Shown piece after piece: positions 23,855 through 36,000 of a stretch of 64,000 nucleotides of DNA. Position numbers and translations under genes: made by a program. The notes beneath the pieces were generated by a model. The model was given only the letters and a program-made list of their open reading frames with translations. It did no database searches and was not told the origin of the DNA. Within the stretch, counting starts at the first letter, position 1. Each line of letters begins with the position of its first letter. This stretch comes from Lunularia cruciata (lineage: Eukaryota; Streptophyta; Marchantiopsida; Lunulariales; Lunulariaceae): NCBI GenBank assembly GCA_948567375.1, contig OX419756.1, positions 54,538,552-54,602,551 on the forward strand, read 5' to 3'.

Positions 23855-24492
23855 CCTTGGTGGCATATACCATTGCAAGTTGTTCCCAATCTCAAGCAGA
23901 GTAATTTCTTTCAGCTGTATTTAGTTAGCAAGACACAAAGGCAATGAGATGTAGTACATTTGGGAATTCATGTTGCAACATACGGCTCCAATTGCAAAGT
24001 TATAAGCATCAAAATCAACCACACAAGGTAGTTGAGGATCATATGGTTGAAGAATGGGTCTTGAAGACACCATATTTTTCAACTTGTGGAATGCTTCATC
24101 ATGCTTAGTGGTCCACTGGAAGCTCAAGTTCTTCCCCAAGAAGTCAGTCAATGGTGTAGCCACATGAGCATAATAGTGGATGAACCATCGGTAATAACTG
24201 GCCAATCTATTGAATGCTTGTACTTTTGTAGCATCCTTTGGGGTAGGCCAATCAGTAATGGCCTTGATCTTCTCCTCTTCTATCTTAATCCCCTCCAATG
24301 AGATCTTGTGACCCAAGAAGGTAACCTCCTTCTGCCAAGAGGTACTCTTTGACTTCTTATAGCAAAATTTCCATTGTCGTAGTCGTCTTAGGACTTCTTG
24401 CACATGATTCATGTGTTTTGCCTCTATCTTGCTATAGATTAGGATATCATCTAAAAACACCACCACATACTAATCCAATAGTCCATCCAATT
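23855..24492 (-). pseudogene. Element 4 RT-RNase H fragment
   Basis: Read 24466 to 23921 it begins at the catalytic box VVFLDDILIYSK (FLDD at 24446-24457) and continues QKEVTFLGHKISLEGIKIEE, RWFIHYYAHVATPLTDFLGK and QPYDPQLPCVVDFDAYNFAI (RNase H). The palm before FLDD is missing: the upstream bases are protease sequence. The region is open for 181 codons, so the fragment is relatively young. It ends where element 3 was inserted. Confidence 0.85.
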
Positions 24493-24640
24493 GTTAGCTT
24501 GATAGGAATACCCAATTTTTTTGCTACTTGCATAAACATATGATTCTTTAAACTTCATGAATCAACCAAAATCCTACAATCCCAATTAAATATTGTACCT
24601 TGCAAGTGAAGCAAACTTGCATAGGTCGAGCCTTCAATCC
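24493..24640 (-). pseudogene. Element 4 protease fragment
   Basis: On the minus strand this matches the start of the element 3 protease region (the valdsgs-type segment and the GILIK-like stretch, compare 22210-22330). It stops abruptly at 24492, where RT sequence begins. The two parents share ccaa at the breakpoint, which suggests microhomology-mediated deletion. Confidence 0.75.
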
Positions 24641-25600
24641 CATTGGAACTTATCAAGCTCCAAGTAGCGGCTCAAAATCTCCTATTGGGATTCCTTGTTT
24701 CCTTGATCATTCCACTCCACAAACTCCATCTAAGCAACTTGTCAAGGCCGCTCATTCTTAAGTGGACATTCAGCAATGTGATGTCCAACCTGGTGATAAT
24801 AAAAACAACCACCATTTTTTTGTAATCTTTCTCTATCCGCTCTACCAAGTGGTCTCCGTTGGATAGCATCAATCTCCATTGGTGTCGGTTCCTCCACCCG
24901 TGCATAGTGTATTGGTATGCTTTGTGTAGGTCGAGGTCAAGACCAAGTTGTTGCAACCAAGGAATCAAAACGCTCAGCTGATTGCATGGCCTCTTCCACA
25001 TTTTGTGGTTCCTGCATGGTCACCTCTAATTTAGTTTGTGACTTCAAGCCACTCACAATTCAATCCAAAATTTTATCTTCTTGTATATCTTAAATTTGCA
25101 TGATGATGTTTTGAAATTGCATAATGTACCTCCTTATAGAGCTAATCTATTTCAACTTTGCCAATCTATCTCATGCAACTTGGGTGGCATTTATAGTTTT
25201 AAATTGACCAAGTATTGCATCCTCAAATTCCATCTATGGTGCAACAATATGTTGTTTAGCTTGCTCCACTCGGAATCACCACCAAATTTTTGTCACACCA
25301 TCCAATTGGCTAGAAGCCAAGAGAATCTGTTTTTGTCATCTTGAAGATTGGTAGCTTCAAAGTAAAGTTTGCAATCAAACACAAAATTCTCCACTATGCC
25401 CAAAAGATTCTTGCCTTCAAACACTTTGGGTTTTGGAAATTGGATTTGATCTTATCCATCTCAAATTGGTGCTCTCTCTATGTGTTCTTCTTGTTGTTGG
25501 GCTTATTCATCCAACAATCGAGTAAGATGCTTGATTTTGTGTTGCATAGCAATGATAACATCTGGTATTTCTGCCATGGCTACTACTCTATCCCACTACT
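24640..25600 (-). pseudogene. Element 4 gag
   Basis: Collinear with the element 3 gag. The knuckle is present as CFYYHQVGHHIAEC (about 24773-24813), where the second zinc Cys has become Tyr. Upstream are matches to the capsid region around 25230-25430. Stops and frameshifts are frequent. Confidence 0.75.
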
Positions 25601-25835
25601 CCCAGTTTATCTAATTTATTAATACATAGATGTAACATGTCCACCATTCTCCATAAGTTACAACCGGAAGTATCAAGGGTTCTTCAAACAAGGTGATCAT
25701 ATGTAGAAAATCTTACCCAAAGCACAAGGTGATGAATTGTGTGAACCAATTCTTAGGTAGTACCTAGACACAAAAATCCCAATGGTTTGGTGGAAGTGGA
25801 TTTGGTGGTCCATAAATTCCATCCAACCCATTCTT

Positions 25836-25848
25836 GCTCTAATACCAA
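25836..25848 (-). other. Element 4 primer-binding site
   Basis: On the minus strand TTGGTATTAGAGC directly follows the LTR end TTTTACA. This is one base off the initiator-Met tRNA complement TGGTATCAGAGC and the best-preserved site of the family. Confidence 0.85.
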
Positions 25849-26261
25849 TGTAAAAGACCAAGACCAAGGAGAGAAATATGAGAATGGAAGCTCACATTGG
25901 GACACTTGAATGAGGGAAAACTCCAAATGCCTAGCATGAGCTTTAGCTCTTGTATTTATAAGGAGCATACAAGGCCCTTGAGAAGCTTCTCAAGAGGCTT
26001 CCTTGAGCCGCTTTCTTAGAGTGCAAGCCAAGTTAACTGGGAAGCTTCTCAAGAAGCTTCCTTCTAGAAGTCACTTACTTGGCGTGCAAGCTAAGCTAGT
26101 TAGAAGCTTCTAGAAGTTATCTACTTGGGGTACAAGCTAAGCTAGCCAAGAAGCTTCCCATGAAGCTTCTTAGATACATCTAGAATATTCTAGGCTAATT
26201 TGTCTTATTTTTTACTTTGTTAGCCTTACTAACTTTTGTTGCTAAACTCCATATTGTAACA
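25849..26261 (-). repeat. Element 4 5' LTR
   Basis: A 413-bp LTR, minus-strand TGTTACAATATGGAG...GGTCTTTTACA. It has the largest GAAGCTTC/AAGCTTC cluster (about 25978-26165) and a TATA box (minus-strand ttataaatac, 25952-25962). The next bases, caaag, would be one half of a target duplication whose partner has been deleted. Confidence 0.9.
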
Positions 26262-26680
26262 CAAAGTAAGATGAAACAAAAATTGTGGTGTTTGTTTATA
26301 AGCTCAGTAAAAAAATCCATTTGGCACCAACATTTGATATAGTGGATCCACCAACGTTAGCCTAGATCTAATTTGACAATATATCTTCAAGCATCATGAA
26401 ATGCCTTGTGTACTCATCTCCAACCATGATCCTTGATTTACTAAAAAAATTTGGCAAGCACTCTTCAAGCTACTTGGCACCAAGCTTACTTTTTCCACCA
26501 GCTATCATCCTCAAATTAATGAGAAAATTAAATATGAAAATTGCACTTCAGAAGATATTCTTTGTGCCTTTGTCCAAGTTCACCATACCAATAAGAATGA
26601 ATGCCTTACGATTGTTGAGTTTACCTACAATAACTCCAAGCATCAGATTCTCTCTTCTTTCTTAATTTTGGCCAAGACCT
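26262..26680 (+). pseudogene. Element 1 integrase, second half
   Basis: Resumes element 1 pol after the nested block: VVFVYKLSKKIHLAPTFDIV, then a frame with CVLISNHDP, ALFKLLGTKLTFSTSYHPQ and a region equivalent to the DGxTER box (here INEKIKYENC). It follows the element 3 integrase closely and then continues past the point where element 3 is truncated (EFTYNNSKHQ). It is full of substitutions and stops. Confidence 0.8.
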
Positions 26681-27104
26681 ACTTGTTCTAGATTCCCTTC
26701 TTGCTCTCCCACCATCTCACATTCTTCATACTTGCATCTTCTTGTCCACAATATTTCTCTCTCTACAGCAAGCCAAATCTCATCTCTTTGTTGCTTAAAA
26801 TAATCAAAAGCAATATGCATATCAACATCACTGTGATCTCACCTTTCAACTAGGTGATAAGGTAATGCATTCTTCTAGTAAACTACCCCTCCCACTTGGT
26901 ACCCAAATTTGTAAATTGCTCCTAATTAGATAAGTCCATTTGATGTCACCTAAATCATTTTTCTTGTTGCTTATCAACGTGTTTTTCTTAGTCATATGCA
27001 AATCCACCTTGTCTTACATATTTCAAAATTGAAACACTTTGTTTCTAATCCATCTTCCTTTCTACTCATGTCCAACCTCCTCCTCTCCTCATCCTTATCA
27101 ATGA

Positions 27105-27235
27105 TAACAAGGAGTATAAGGTTGATTGTATCTTTCCATGTTGTAACATTCAACTTGACCACCAACAACACACCGAGTACAAAGTCATTTGGAAAGGAGA
27201 TACCTTCATGATGCCACCAAGGAGCCTCTTTTTCA
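27105..27235 (+). pseudogene. Element 1 chromodomain remnant
   Basis: Downstream of integrase the plus strand reads NDNKEYKVDCI, then TEYKVIWKGD and PPRSLFF. This fits the chromodomain pattern EYEVExIL...YLVKWKGY...WEP at the C-terminus of chromovirus integrases, where it is thought to bind modified histone H3 and steer insertion. One aromatic cage residue is kept as W in VIWKG; the WEP box is lost. An 83-bp tandem duplication starts inside it. Confidence 0.65.
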
Positions 27236-27360
27236 TCTCCACAATGCACAAAATGACTATCTAAGAGTTTGAAGCTCAGGAGATACCTTCATGATGCCAT
27301 CGAGGAGCCTCTTTTTCATCTCCACAAAGCACAAAATGACTATCTAAGAGTTTGAAGCTT
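27195..27360 (+). repeat. 83-bp tandem duplication at the pol 3' end
   Basis: Two copies begin aggagataccttcatgatg at 27195 and 27278. Both include gcctctttttcatctccaca and tgactatctaagagtttgaa. The copies differ at very few positions, so the duplication is more recent than the element. Confidence 0.9.
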
Positions 27361-27389
27361 CCATAGTGACAAAGACGTGACCAACTATC

Positions 27390-27401
27390 GGTCGGGGAAT
27401 A
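27390..27401 (+). other. Element 1 polypurine tract
   Basis: ggtcggggaata lies directly before the 3' LTR start TGTAGCAATATG, the position expected for the plus-strand primer. Confidence 0.6.
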
Positions 27402-27773
27402 TGTAGCAATATGTAGTTTACAGATAAGTTAGTCATGATTAACAACATAGCAAATATACTAAATTAGCCAAGAATTATAAAACTATTCTAGAAGAATATA
27501 GGAAACTTCTTAGTACCTTCCAAGTATTGGATAACATGTATGCCAAGTAGGTGACTTCTAAGGGGAAGCTTCTTGACTAGCTTAGCTTGCATGCCAAGTA
27601 GGCAACTTCTAAAAAGAAGCTTCTTGAGAAGCTCCTCAAGAGCCTTGTATGTTTCCTATAAATACCAAGGTCCAAGCTCATGCTAGGCATTCAGAGTTTC
27701 TCTCATTCAAGAGTCACAATGTGATATTTCACTCTTGTCTTCCATTCTTCTATTTCTTTGCTCAGTCTTTACA
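27402..27773 (+). repeat. Element 1 3' LTR
   Basis: A 372-bp LTR, TGTAGCAATATGTAG...CAGTCTTTACA, with GAAGCTTC blocks (27566-27635) and a TATA box (cctataaatacc, 27655-27666). It is clearly diverged from the 5' LTR (7515-8703), which makes element 1 old. The following bases atata pair with gtata at 7510-7514. Confidence 0.88.
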
Positions 27774-30700
27774 ATATATAAGTAGTGAGACAATTGGAAG
27801 ACATCCCTTCTTTGGTTGGGAAATACCCCTTTAGACATTATATATCAGATTGTATTTAAAACAATCAATTATGAACTTAATGTATATGGTCTTATGAACA
27901 TGACAGCAGCTTGGTTACTTGGCAAAGCTTTTTCTCAATTTAGTTTAAATTCTCATATTAAAATAGCTTATGATGTATATACACACAAGATGTTAGTCTA
28001 GAGAGCTAAATGAGATATATAAAGACTTAGTGTTATTTCTAAGTTCAACTTGCGGAGAAGAATGTAGAAGAAAATATTTAATTCCCAACATTAAGGAATA
28101 AAAGTGTTATAAGATTAATAAAGATATGTCTCAAATCCGGCTCACTATAAGAATTACATAATTATATATACTAGGGATGAGAAGGTACTTATAATCCTTT
28201 CAACTACAACTATCTCTCTTATTTTGTTTTGTAGTAAGCAATAGCTTGAGTCTTGGAGGTACCTTGGTGGAGTGTGATTGAGTTTGGTTCCTTCCTTTCT
28301 TAATCCATGATATGCTACCATCAAAGTTCATCTTGAGTAAAAGGTAGCTACCTTTCACTTTGAACTTTGAACTCATGGACCAAAATGTTTGAACTTTGAA
28401 CTCAATGGACTCAATGGACCAAAATGATGAACTTTGAACTCATGGACCAAAATTTTGAAAAATCAAAAAAAATTGAACTCAATGGACCAAAATGATGAAC
28501 TTTGAACTCATGGACCAAAATTTCATTATATAATTACTTCTATTTATTTTTGTAAAAGGTTTATTCATAATCTTTTGTTACTCCTACAATGTGTACTTGT
28601 ACTTAGTACAAAGAAATGTATATTCCTGATAAGAAAATCATCCATATGCATTTTTCATTTTTCAAGTTAGTTAGATCATACAAGTTTTGAAATCATTACT
28701 TTTGCCAATGAGTGCATAATGATTAAATGTAAAATTATCAACAACTGAAAAACCATTAAAAACAACCACAAAGTAGAGATTGCACACCACAATTGAGAGT
28801 TGCCAATAATATCTAATATGCTTTTAGATCTACATTTTTTATTACTCATACTAAAGAAAAAAAAAACCTAAATTTTAATTGGAAATTTACAATTGCTTAG
28901 ATAGGTATATCTGTATTAGGAATATTATCCAATTGTGTATTAAATTGACCATCAAAACAGTCAAAAAGGGTTATTTCTTGTGAGCATACATTAAAGAAAT
29001 ACATAAATATGTCAACTAATGCATAAAGAAGTGAAAATTATTGCATAGTAAAAGACTAGCCAAAAAAAATTAACATACTTCTAGACTCAATTTTCTCCTA
29101 AATCCACTGTGAGAGAAAGAAAAATCAACTTGAAATTTAGTAATGTGAAGCATAATGTTCTTTGGAGTGACAATCTATGCAAAGACAAAAGAAAATTGAG
29201 CAATTGAAAAAGAGCTACAAATGTATAACAAGTATACAAGACCTTTAATAAATTGAATACAAAATGGATGCTTTGTAGACCATCATATTTGTAACATCTT
29301 ACATCAACAAAAGTAGATGATAAGTTGTGTCATGGTAGAATATTTGGAACCAATTTTTAGGTTTGGATCATTTTTTGGATTAAAGTCCATAAATTCTAAA
29401 AAATGTAATTATAATTTGAAAATTTAAGTGAATTCCATTTTAAATAAAGGCTAGATTTTCAAGGATTCTTCTATTTTATGCCAATGATATTATTCCAAAG
29501 CTTCTTTAACTTACTATGAAGACTGATGGAATAATAATACTTAAGGGACTTCAAAGGATATAAGTATAGAATAAGGAAAAAAATATTTCTTTTTGTTTAA
29601 ATGAAAAATTAGAAATTTGATGTGCAAGACATAGACATCATTGAGAACTTTAATTAAGTTCTCTAGTACTCAAACTTTATTTACAAATCTAGCTATCATA
29701 GTAAGTAAAGTTCTTGGTGTGCTTTAGTGGCTTTGTTGAAGTTCATTTATTTCAACAAAAGGATTTAATCTTCCTTGGTATATTTCTTGAGTTCCAGTGG
29801 CACATGAACTACATGGTCTTAAATTACTTAATAATGAAGTATATCATAATCAAATCATACCTTACATTTTATATTCCTTATATTTTTGTGTATTGGAACC
29901 AATGTTTTACAAATGCATAACCAAAAGAGAGTAACTTTGTTGTAGCAATAGCTAATGACTAGGTGAGTCTTCTACTAATATTTATTATTTCACAGAAGAA
30001 TGTATTGTAGGCTTAGGCATGGAAATTACATATTGTGCTAGAACTCTAGGCAAAACTTATAGCAAAAAGCAAGCACAATGCATTACATGCACAAGGTGCT
30101 AAGCACAAATATTTATATTTGTGCATTTTTTATTATACATTACGCTTGCAAAGTTCCAAAGTGCTTTAGTACTCTTGGGCTTGTATGTCTATAATGTAAA
30201 TTCTAGAAATTCACTTGAAATTTTTTTAATATGCATCAGTATTGTATACTTTTTGACTTTCATTCTTTTCTCAATATGCCTATTTCTTCCATAGGTTATA
30301 TTCATTATGAACACGTTCTTTGTGAACCTTACCTAAACTTTCACTACATGAAGCAAGAGGTAGCAAAGTTTAAATCAAAGTAATAGAACTACAACAAGTG
30401 TAATGTGTGTAATTTTACATGTTACAATGACTTTAAGGAAGTGTAAATTCTTGTATATCAATTAAGTTGAATTTAAAAGTGCTAATATAGAGCTTAAGTT
30501 GCATCTCCAAGTGCCCAAAAACAAGCATATAAGTTGTAGAAAGGGGATATTAATGTGGAAGTGCTTAAGCAAACAAGGAAAGAAAAGATTGTCCTTCCTA
30601 CAAACAACAAAGTAAGTGAAAAGATTTTGGTGGAAAAGATACACAATTATTATTGAAGTACAATGAATCAAAATCATAATCATCCATATCTAGTAGTGAG

Positions 30701-30980
30701 TTGAGTATGGATCCTATTATACATGTAACATGACTATACCATGTACCAAGCATGTTCATTGAGCTTAATGATTTGGAATTTAATCCTTGGATGGATTGGA
30801 CAAGAAAAACATTTAAACCATCACCAAGAGTGCAGTGCTTGATGATAGCATTATTTTTATGTACCTTGTTCTCTCTAGGAACAACAAGTGTGGCTAGTTG
30901 TGAAACTTATGGATATGAGCTTTTATCTAGACCTATCATGGGTAGTTATATCCACTTGTATCCCCAATAATCAAGAACTT
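27774..30980. other. AT-rich spacer
   Basis: AT-rich sequence with only short open frames and no recognisable domain, apart from the minisatellite at 28361-28520. Probably decayed repeats. Confidence 0.5.
28361..28520. repeat. Short minisatellite (tgaactttgaactcatggac units)
   Basis: Four to five imperfect units of about 25-32 bp built from 'tgaactttgaactca(a)tggaccaaaa' follow each other with small spacers and A-rich filler. The pattern looks like replication slippage. Confidence 0.85.
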
Positions 30981-30985
30981 ATACT

Positions 30986-33062
30986 TGAGTTCTACATCTT
31001 CCTTCTATTGGATAGCAAAATGGCAACCTAGGATGCTATCAAAACACACACACTTGATTTGCAAGTCATTGCCTTCAATATTACCAACAAGATATACATG
31101 ATAGGGCATTTCAAAAAGAAATTTATGGGACTCAAAAGATTCTCATATAATTAGTTATGGATTTCCATAGAGAACCCATAAATTCTTCATTTAAATGCCT
31201 TAAAACACCTAAAGAAAGGAAACCTAAGCCCAAAGCTTTCACACCAATCTAAACCAACTTGGTTTACAATCAAGCATGCAAAGCATAGAGTACCCAAAAA
31301 AAAAATCCTTAACCGCAACTCATCAAAGATCTAGTAATTAAGTGCCTTAGAGTATCCTTGCTCTATCCAAGAGTTGCTTCCAAACCTGTTCTATAAGAGT
31401 TGCTTTCAACTTGAAATCTAGATAATATAATTTTACATTTTTAATGGTGTATTGTTGAGGAAATAACCTCAAGGCTTGGTCTAAAATGAATTTTTCATAA
31501 CAACTTCAAATTGGACATTATTGGTCTCAACAAGGTCTCTATAAGGTTTCTAATGATATATAACACACATGAAATTGACTATTATAGGTCCCTAAAAAAT
31601 ATTATGAATTAAGTTTGGGTTTTTGTCTCAAAATTCTAATTTGGCAAATGTTTGCATGAATCTTTGAAAATTAAGTACTAGAAACTTTTCAAAAATTATC
31701 ACTCCTTCAGCCATAACATCAAATGAGAAAATTTGTATGTACTTAGAAAATGTAATGAGAAAAAAGCCACTAGAACTCATAGCAATAATTCTATTGAAGT
31801 TGATGCACCAGATCTCCTTACTTACAAACCTTGATTCTAATAAACTTGACCAAATAGTTGGTCATACTATTTTCTAAAACTCCATGAATTTTGGTATTTT
31901 AATTCTAAATTAATCCCTAGATATGGATCAGTTCCCAAGTTAGGCTAACAATTGAGCTATAAAGTTCAAAATTCTTAATATTTTGTTGGAGTACTTAAAA
32001 AAATTTAAAAATAAAAGTATAATACTATACCATGAACAATGCTACAAATTTCAAAGATGGTTCCAAACCAAAACTTGAGATTTAATCAAAACTCCACATT
32101 TTATGATAATCTCTAACATAATATATTGTTTCATGTCCAACCAATTCAATGATCATATCAACTTTGATATTAATTTTAAGAATACTTTATTAGAAACAAC
32201 ACAATAAAATTAAAAAATTTCTCTCTTGCACTCTTGATAGATTATCAAAAGCTCTTGTAGAACTATCAAAATCTCCCAAAGTGTTTGCTTAGGTGTACAT
32301 TAAACCCAGTTACTTCAAATCAATCAGATCATTCAGATCTCAATTACTTGCTACTCAAATCTCCCATTTTTGGTCTTCATGTTGTAGGTTGTTTGCTTCT
32401 CTCTCCAAAGATAGTATTTTCTTCCAAATTGCCTTTTTGAAACTCTACCAAATATCCAAAACCATACACTCAACATACAATACATCCAAATACAATACCT
32501 AAATTCTTACACCTTGGACTCTTTGCAACTCCTCCTTATAGCATACGGACCTCCAAACTCCACCTCCAAAAACTTGTATTCTTACTTCTTCTACAAAAGG
32601 ATATAAATGGTTAAAATCCTATACCTATCCATAAGTAAGTAAATAGAAGGAGGATAATAGGATTTTGGTTCTCTATTACCAATGCCATAGAAGTTGAGCT
32701 AAAATGAGCCACCATCCTAAGTGATCCAAATGCATAAACTGGAGCTTAATATAAAAAAAGGATTTAGGAGAGGTACATTAATAATACTAAACATCTCTCC
32801 AATCAAACATAGCTCATTTAGATGCTCTAGCTTCCATGCTGTACTATCACTCAAGCCTCATAGCACTAAAAACACACTGCTCTCTATTGAGCCACCATGT
32901 CTATACATCAAATCCCTAAATAAGGATAAGATGGTAATCTACATGACCAATTACTTTAATGTATGTAGATTGCTCACATGGCAATTGATCAACCCATAAG
33001 GTCATTGATATAGTTTCCGATAAAATACTAGGTAATTCACTCACTATGTAAACTACAACACA
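30986..33062 (-). mobile_element. Solo LTR of the element 2 family, perfect 5-bp duplication
   Basis: A 2077-bp LTR collinear with 12175-14240. Matches include caccaatctaaaccaactt, aatagttggtcat, ccctagatatggat, 'aagtaag...ggatgataggat' and gattgctcac. Plus-strand ends are TGAGTTCTAC and CTACAACACA. The flanks are atact at 30981-30985 and 33063-33067. No internal sequence remains, so it formed by recombination between two LTRs. It fixes the true ends of this LTR family. Confidence 0.88.
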
Positions 33063-33067
33063 ATACT

Positions 33068-36000
33068 ATCATTATCCTTGGTCATGACAAGGATGAATAA
33101 TTGGTTGAAATTGTAGATTTATCATTGAATAAGGATTTAATGGGTTTGATAGTAGAGTATATATTAATGTACCAAAGAAAGAGGATTGGTTGTTGTTCTA
33201 GATTTATCACTTGAATTAAATTGCAACTAGAAGTTCTATTTCAAACGTACTATATATAAAAGATTAGATATTGGTATAAGCAATTTGTAGAGGAGTATAA
33301 TAAGAAACAAGAGATTGCATTGAGGACTTATGATACATACCTTAAAGATCAAGCTAGGTTGACCTTTGAGAAGCCATGAATGAAGATATACACATTTCTT
33401 GGATTGTTATTAAAAGAGTAGAATCATGGAAGGTTTAAGAGAAGATCTTCAACATATAAGAGAATGGGCAAATCAAGAGCACAACGGGGAAAATATTTAT
33501 TGGAGAACCAAGCAAAGAGTAAGAGATGAAGTGATTATATTTGTAAATACTTTGGGGTGTTCTAGAATAGAAAATACTATGGTGCCTCACATGCATTGCT
33601 GCAAGGGATCTTACCTTAAATGAGATTTGCAAAGAGTGCAAACTATACAAGGTCTTGCACATCATCACATGGTGTAGTTTTAAGTTACAATTTGCTCATG
33701 ATAGGGAAAAGAATGCAAATATATAATTTTTCCAAGCATTGAAAAATAGCTCCATGAGTATTGTATATCTTCTAAGAGATTTTTGGTAAGTTATAGTCTC
33801 TGTATTCTTTGAATGAATCAAGTATATTATCTTTTTATTTGTCATTATAAAACTAATCATTATATTTATTCATTTTGTAGGAAGATAAAGATGAAAAAAA
33901 GATTTTTTATTGAGCAAAGTCTTCCACATAGAAGGAAAACTAAAAGCAAAGGATAAAGGAGTAGAGGAAATAATACAAAACCAGATTTTTGTAAATTTTT
34001 CCTTTCCTCCAAACTTTCACTCTTTGGTGTGAAAGGAATTAAGCTTGGAAGAAATAATATGGAGTTATGTTAAAAGATATCTCCAAGGAAGAGATACACC
34101 AATTCAAGACTTCTTCAACCAAGGTAGGTATACACTTGCAGTTACAAACATACTTTAGGGTTATTTATATCAAAGACTCTAAGTAAAACAACAATCATTC
34201 ATTCATTAAGGATGATATTTTTGTATGATATTGAGTTTCAAGCATGTAAAAGAATTTTACTAATATCAATCTTCCACTTAATATTTTTAATAGTGGAAAA
34301 TATTTTTAATAATAAAATTTTAAATTTAAATTTTAAAATATATTTATAATATATAGTTTAAATAGAAAAACAAAATAATTCTGCTTTTACTTATACTACC
34401 AAGAAAACACTCTATAAAATCTTATAACCACTTCTAGAGATGATCCTAAAAAACATATGGGAAATTTGTATTTTTTATAGGATTCTTATAGGTACCCAAA
34501 GAAACTCCCTAGTATGTAGTCTTAAGCTAAGTAATAATATGTGGTCAAGCTTGTAGAAAGTCAATCAATTGGTATGGACCTCATAATATGATGAGTAATT
34601 TATTCAATTTCATTATAAGTACTACCTGGTTATTTGAAGGTCTTCATAATTTTTATTTCTTATTTCTTATATGTATAAATATAAATGTATAAATATATAT
34701 TAAGTATTTATTATTCATAAAGATAAGACTAATCCTTAGACATTTTGGTGGTTGAAGATCTATGAGCCAACTTACTTCTCACTTAAGATAAACCTCTAAT
34801 GGCATTAAGTTCATGCACCATGGACTAATAAGAAGGTGTGGAACCAAACTTCATAATAATCCTCCAAGGCATCTTCAAGACTCAAAATATTATTCATTAG
34901 ATAACTCAATGAGAGAGATAGTTTCAAAGAAAAAGATGATGAGATACTCATCTTCCATTTATATACTTGTGAAATTGTTATAAAATTATGTTACTTATTG
35001 TTGGAATAATAAAATTAATAACAAAAATGTGTAAAATAAAAATTATAAAGGTTATATAATTCATGGGAATAATCCGTATACTCATATGGCCTTACTTGAC
35101 CTAACAATTATGTCAAGCATTCATTTGCATGGTCAATCTTTGGACTATGGAAAATACACTTCAAAAAGCCTTGTGGACAAAAAAAATTTAACTTTTTCCT
35201 CAAAACCAAACATTGGAGAATAATATAAAATGAGTGAAGCTCACTTGTTCAACACTTCTAAAATGATACCACCTATCTTTATGTTTGCTATAACTAACTC
35301 TCGCTAATCATATCTATCAAGAAGTACAATTAAACTCTATAGTAAATATATCTTTCACTTACTCAAAATACCAACTTAAATGCCGCAATATAGCATATAT
35401 ACTCCTATGATGTTGCAAATCAACCACCACCATGAGTATAACATGATTAGATATTGGATTAAGGAGAGGATAAGATCCACAAACAACCTCATGTAAAATA
35501 ATAATAACTAGTAGATATTCTTTAGTGCAGCATTTACCCATTAGTTATACAATGAACTTGAAGCATTTAAATGATAGTCTCTATATGAATGAATGGTATC
35601 AAGACGTAGCAAGATTTGATATAAAGTCTCATCCATATGATGTTAAAGTGGTGTTATATAATTTTTTGGGTATTAGAGCTAGCTCATTTTTCTCAATTTA
35701 GCTCAAAAGGAATTATAAAGAGGTGGTTCTTAATTTGTAGTGTTTTTCTTTATTGCCAATAAATTTTGATTATTGAGAACTAACCTTTAGTTGTAATCAT
35801 TTCTCTAAGATTCCACATAAAACTAGGTTTGGATCATGAGATGTATATTGTTGTTGCATCTTTGACAATTCCAATTGGTGTAGAGCTACAAATTGCAGAG
35901 GTGGCAAAGACTATCTTGTGCACCAATAAGCAAGTTTGAAACTCACAAGCACCAAAGCTCACATAAGATATTCAATAGACTATGGATTGCATATCTATTT

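Larger units (their letters stand above)
23855..26261 (-). mobile_element. Element 4: Ty3/gypsy chromovirus family, internally deleted
   Basis: Same family and orientation as element 3, inserted in the integrase gene of element 1 (element 1 resumes at 26262). It keeps the 5' LTR (25849-26261), primer site, gag, a fragment of protease and part of RT-RNase H. A deletion of about 1 kb at about 24492 joins protease directly to RT. Its 3' half was interrupted by element 3 and then lost in the 19437 deletion. Confidence 0.82.
7515..27773 (+). mobile_element. Element 1: Ty3/gypsy chromovirus, split by nested insertions
   Basis: The oldest element of the left nest. The 5' LTR (7515-8703) and 3' LTR (27402-27773) are the same family, with TG...CA ends. 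Flanking pentamers are gtata (7510-7514) and atata (27774-27778), a target duplication with one transition. Order on the plus strand is LTR, degenerate initiator-Met primer site, gag, protease, RT and RNase H (to about 12060). A 14-kb block of minus-strand elements follows, then the second half of integrase (from 26262), a chromodomain, a purine tract and the 3' LTR. About 500 bp between RNase H and integrase is missing compared with element 3. All reading frames are broken. Confidence 0.88.

Noticed and set aside
33426-33668. Small gene near 33.4 kb
   Set aside because: Open frames on both strands overlap and neither shows a family motif or promoter context.
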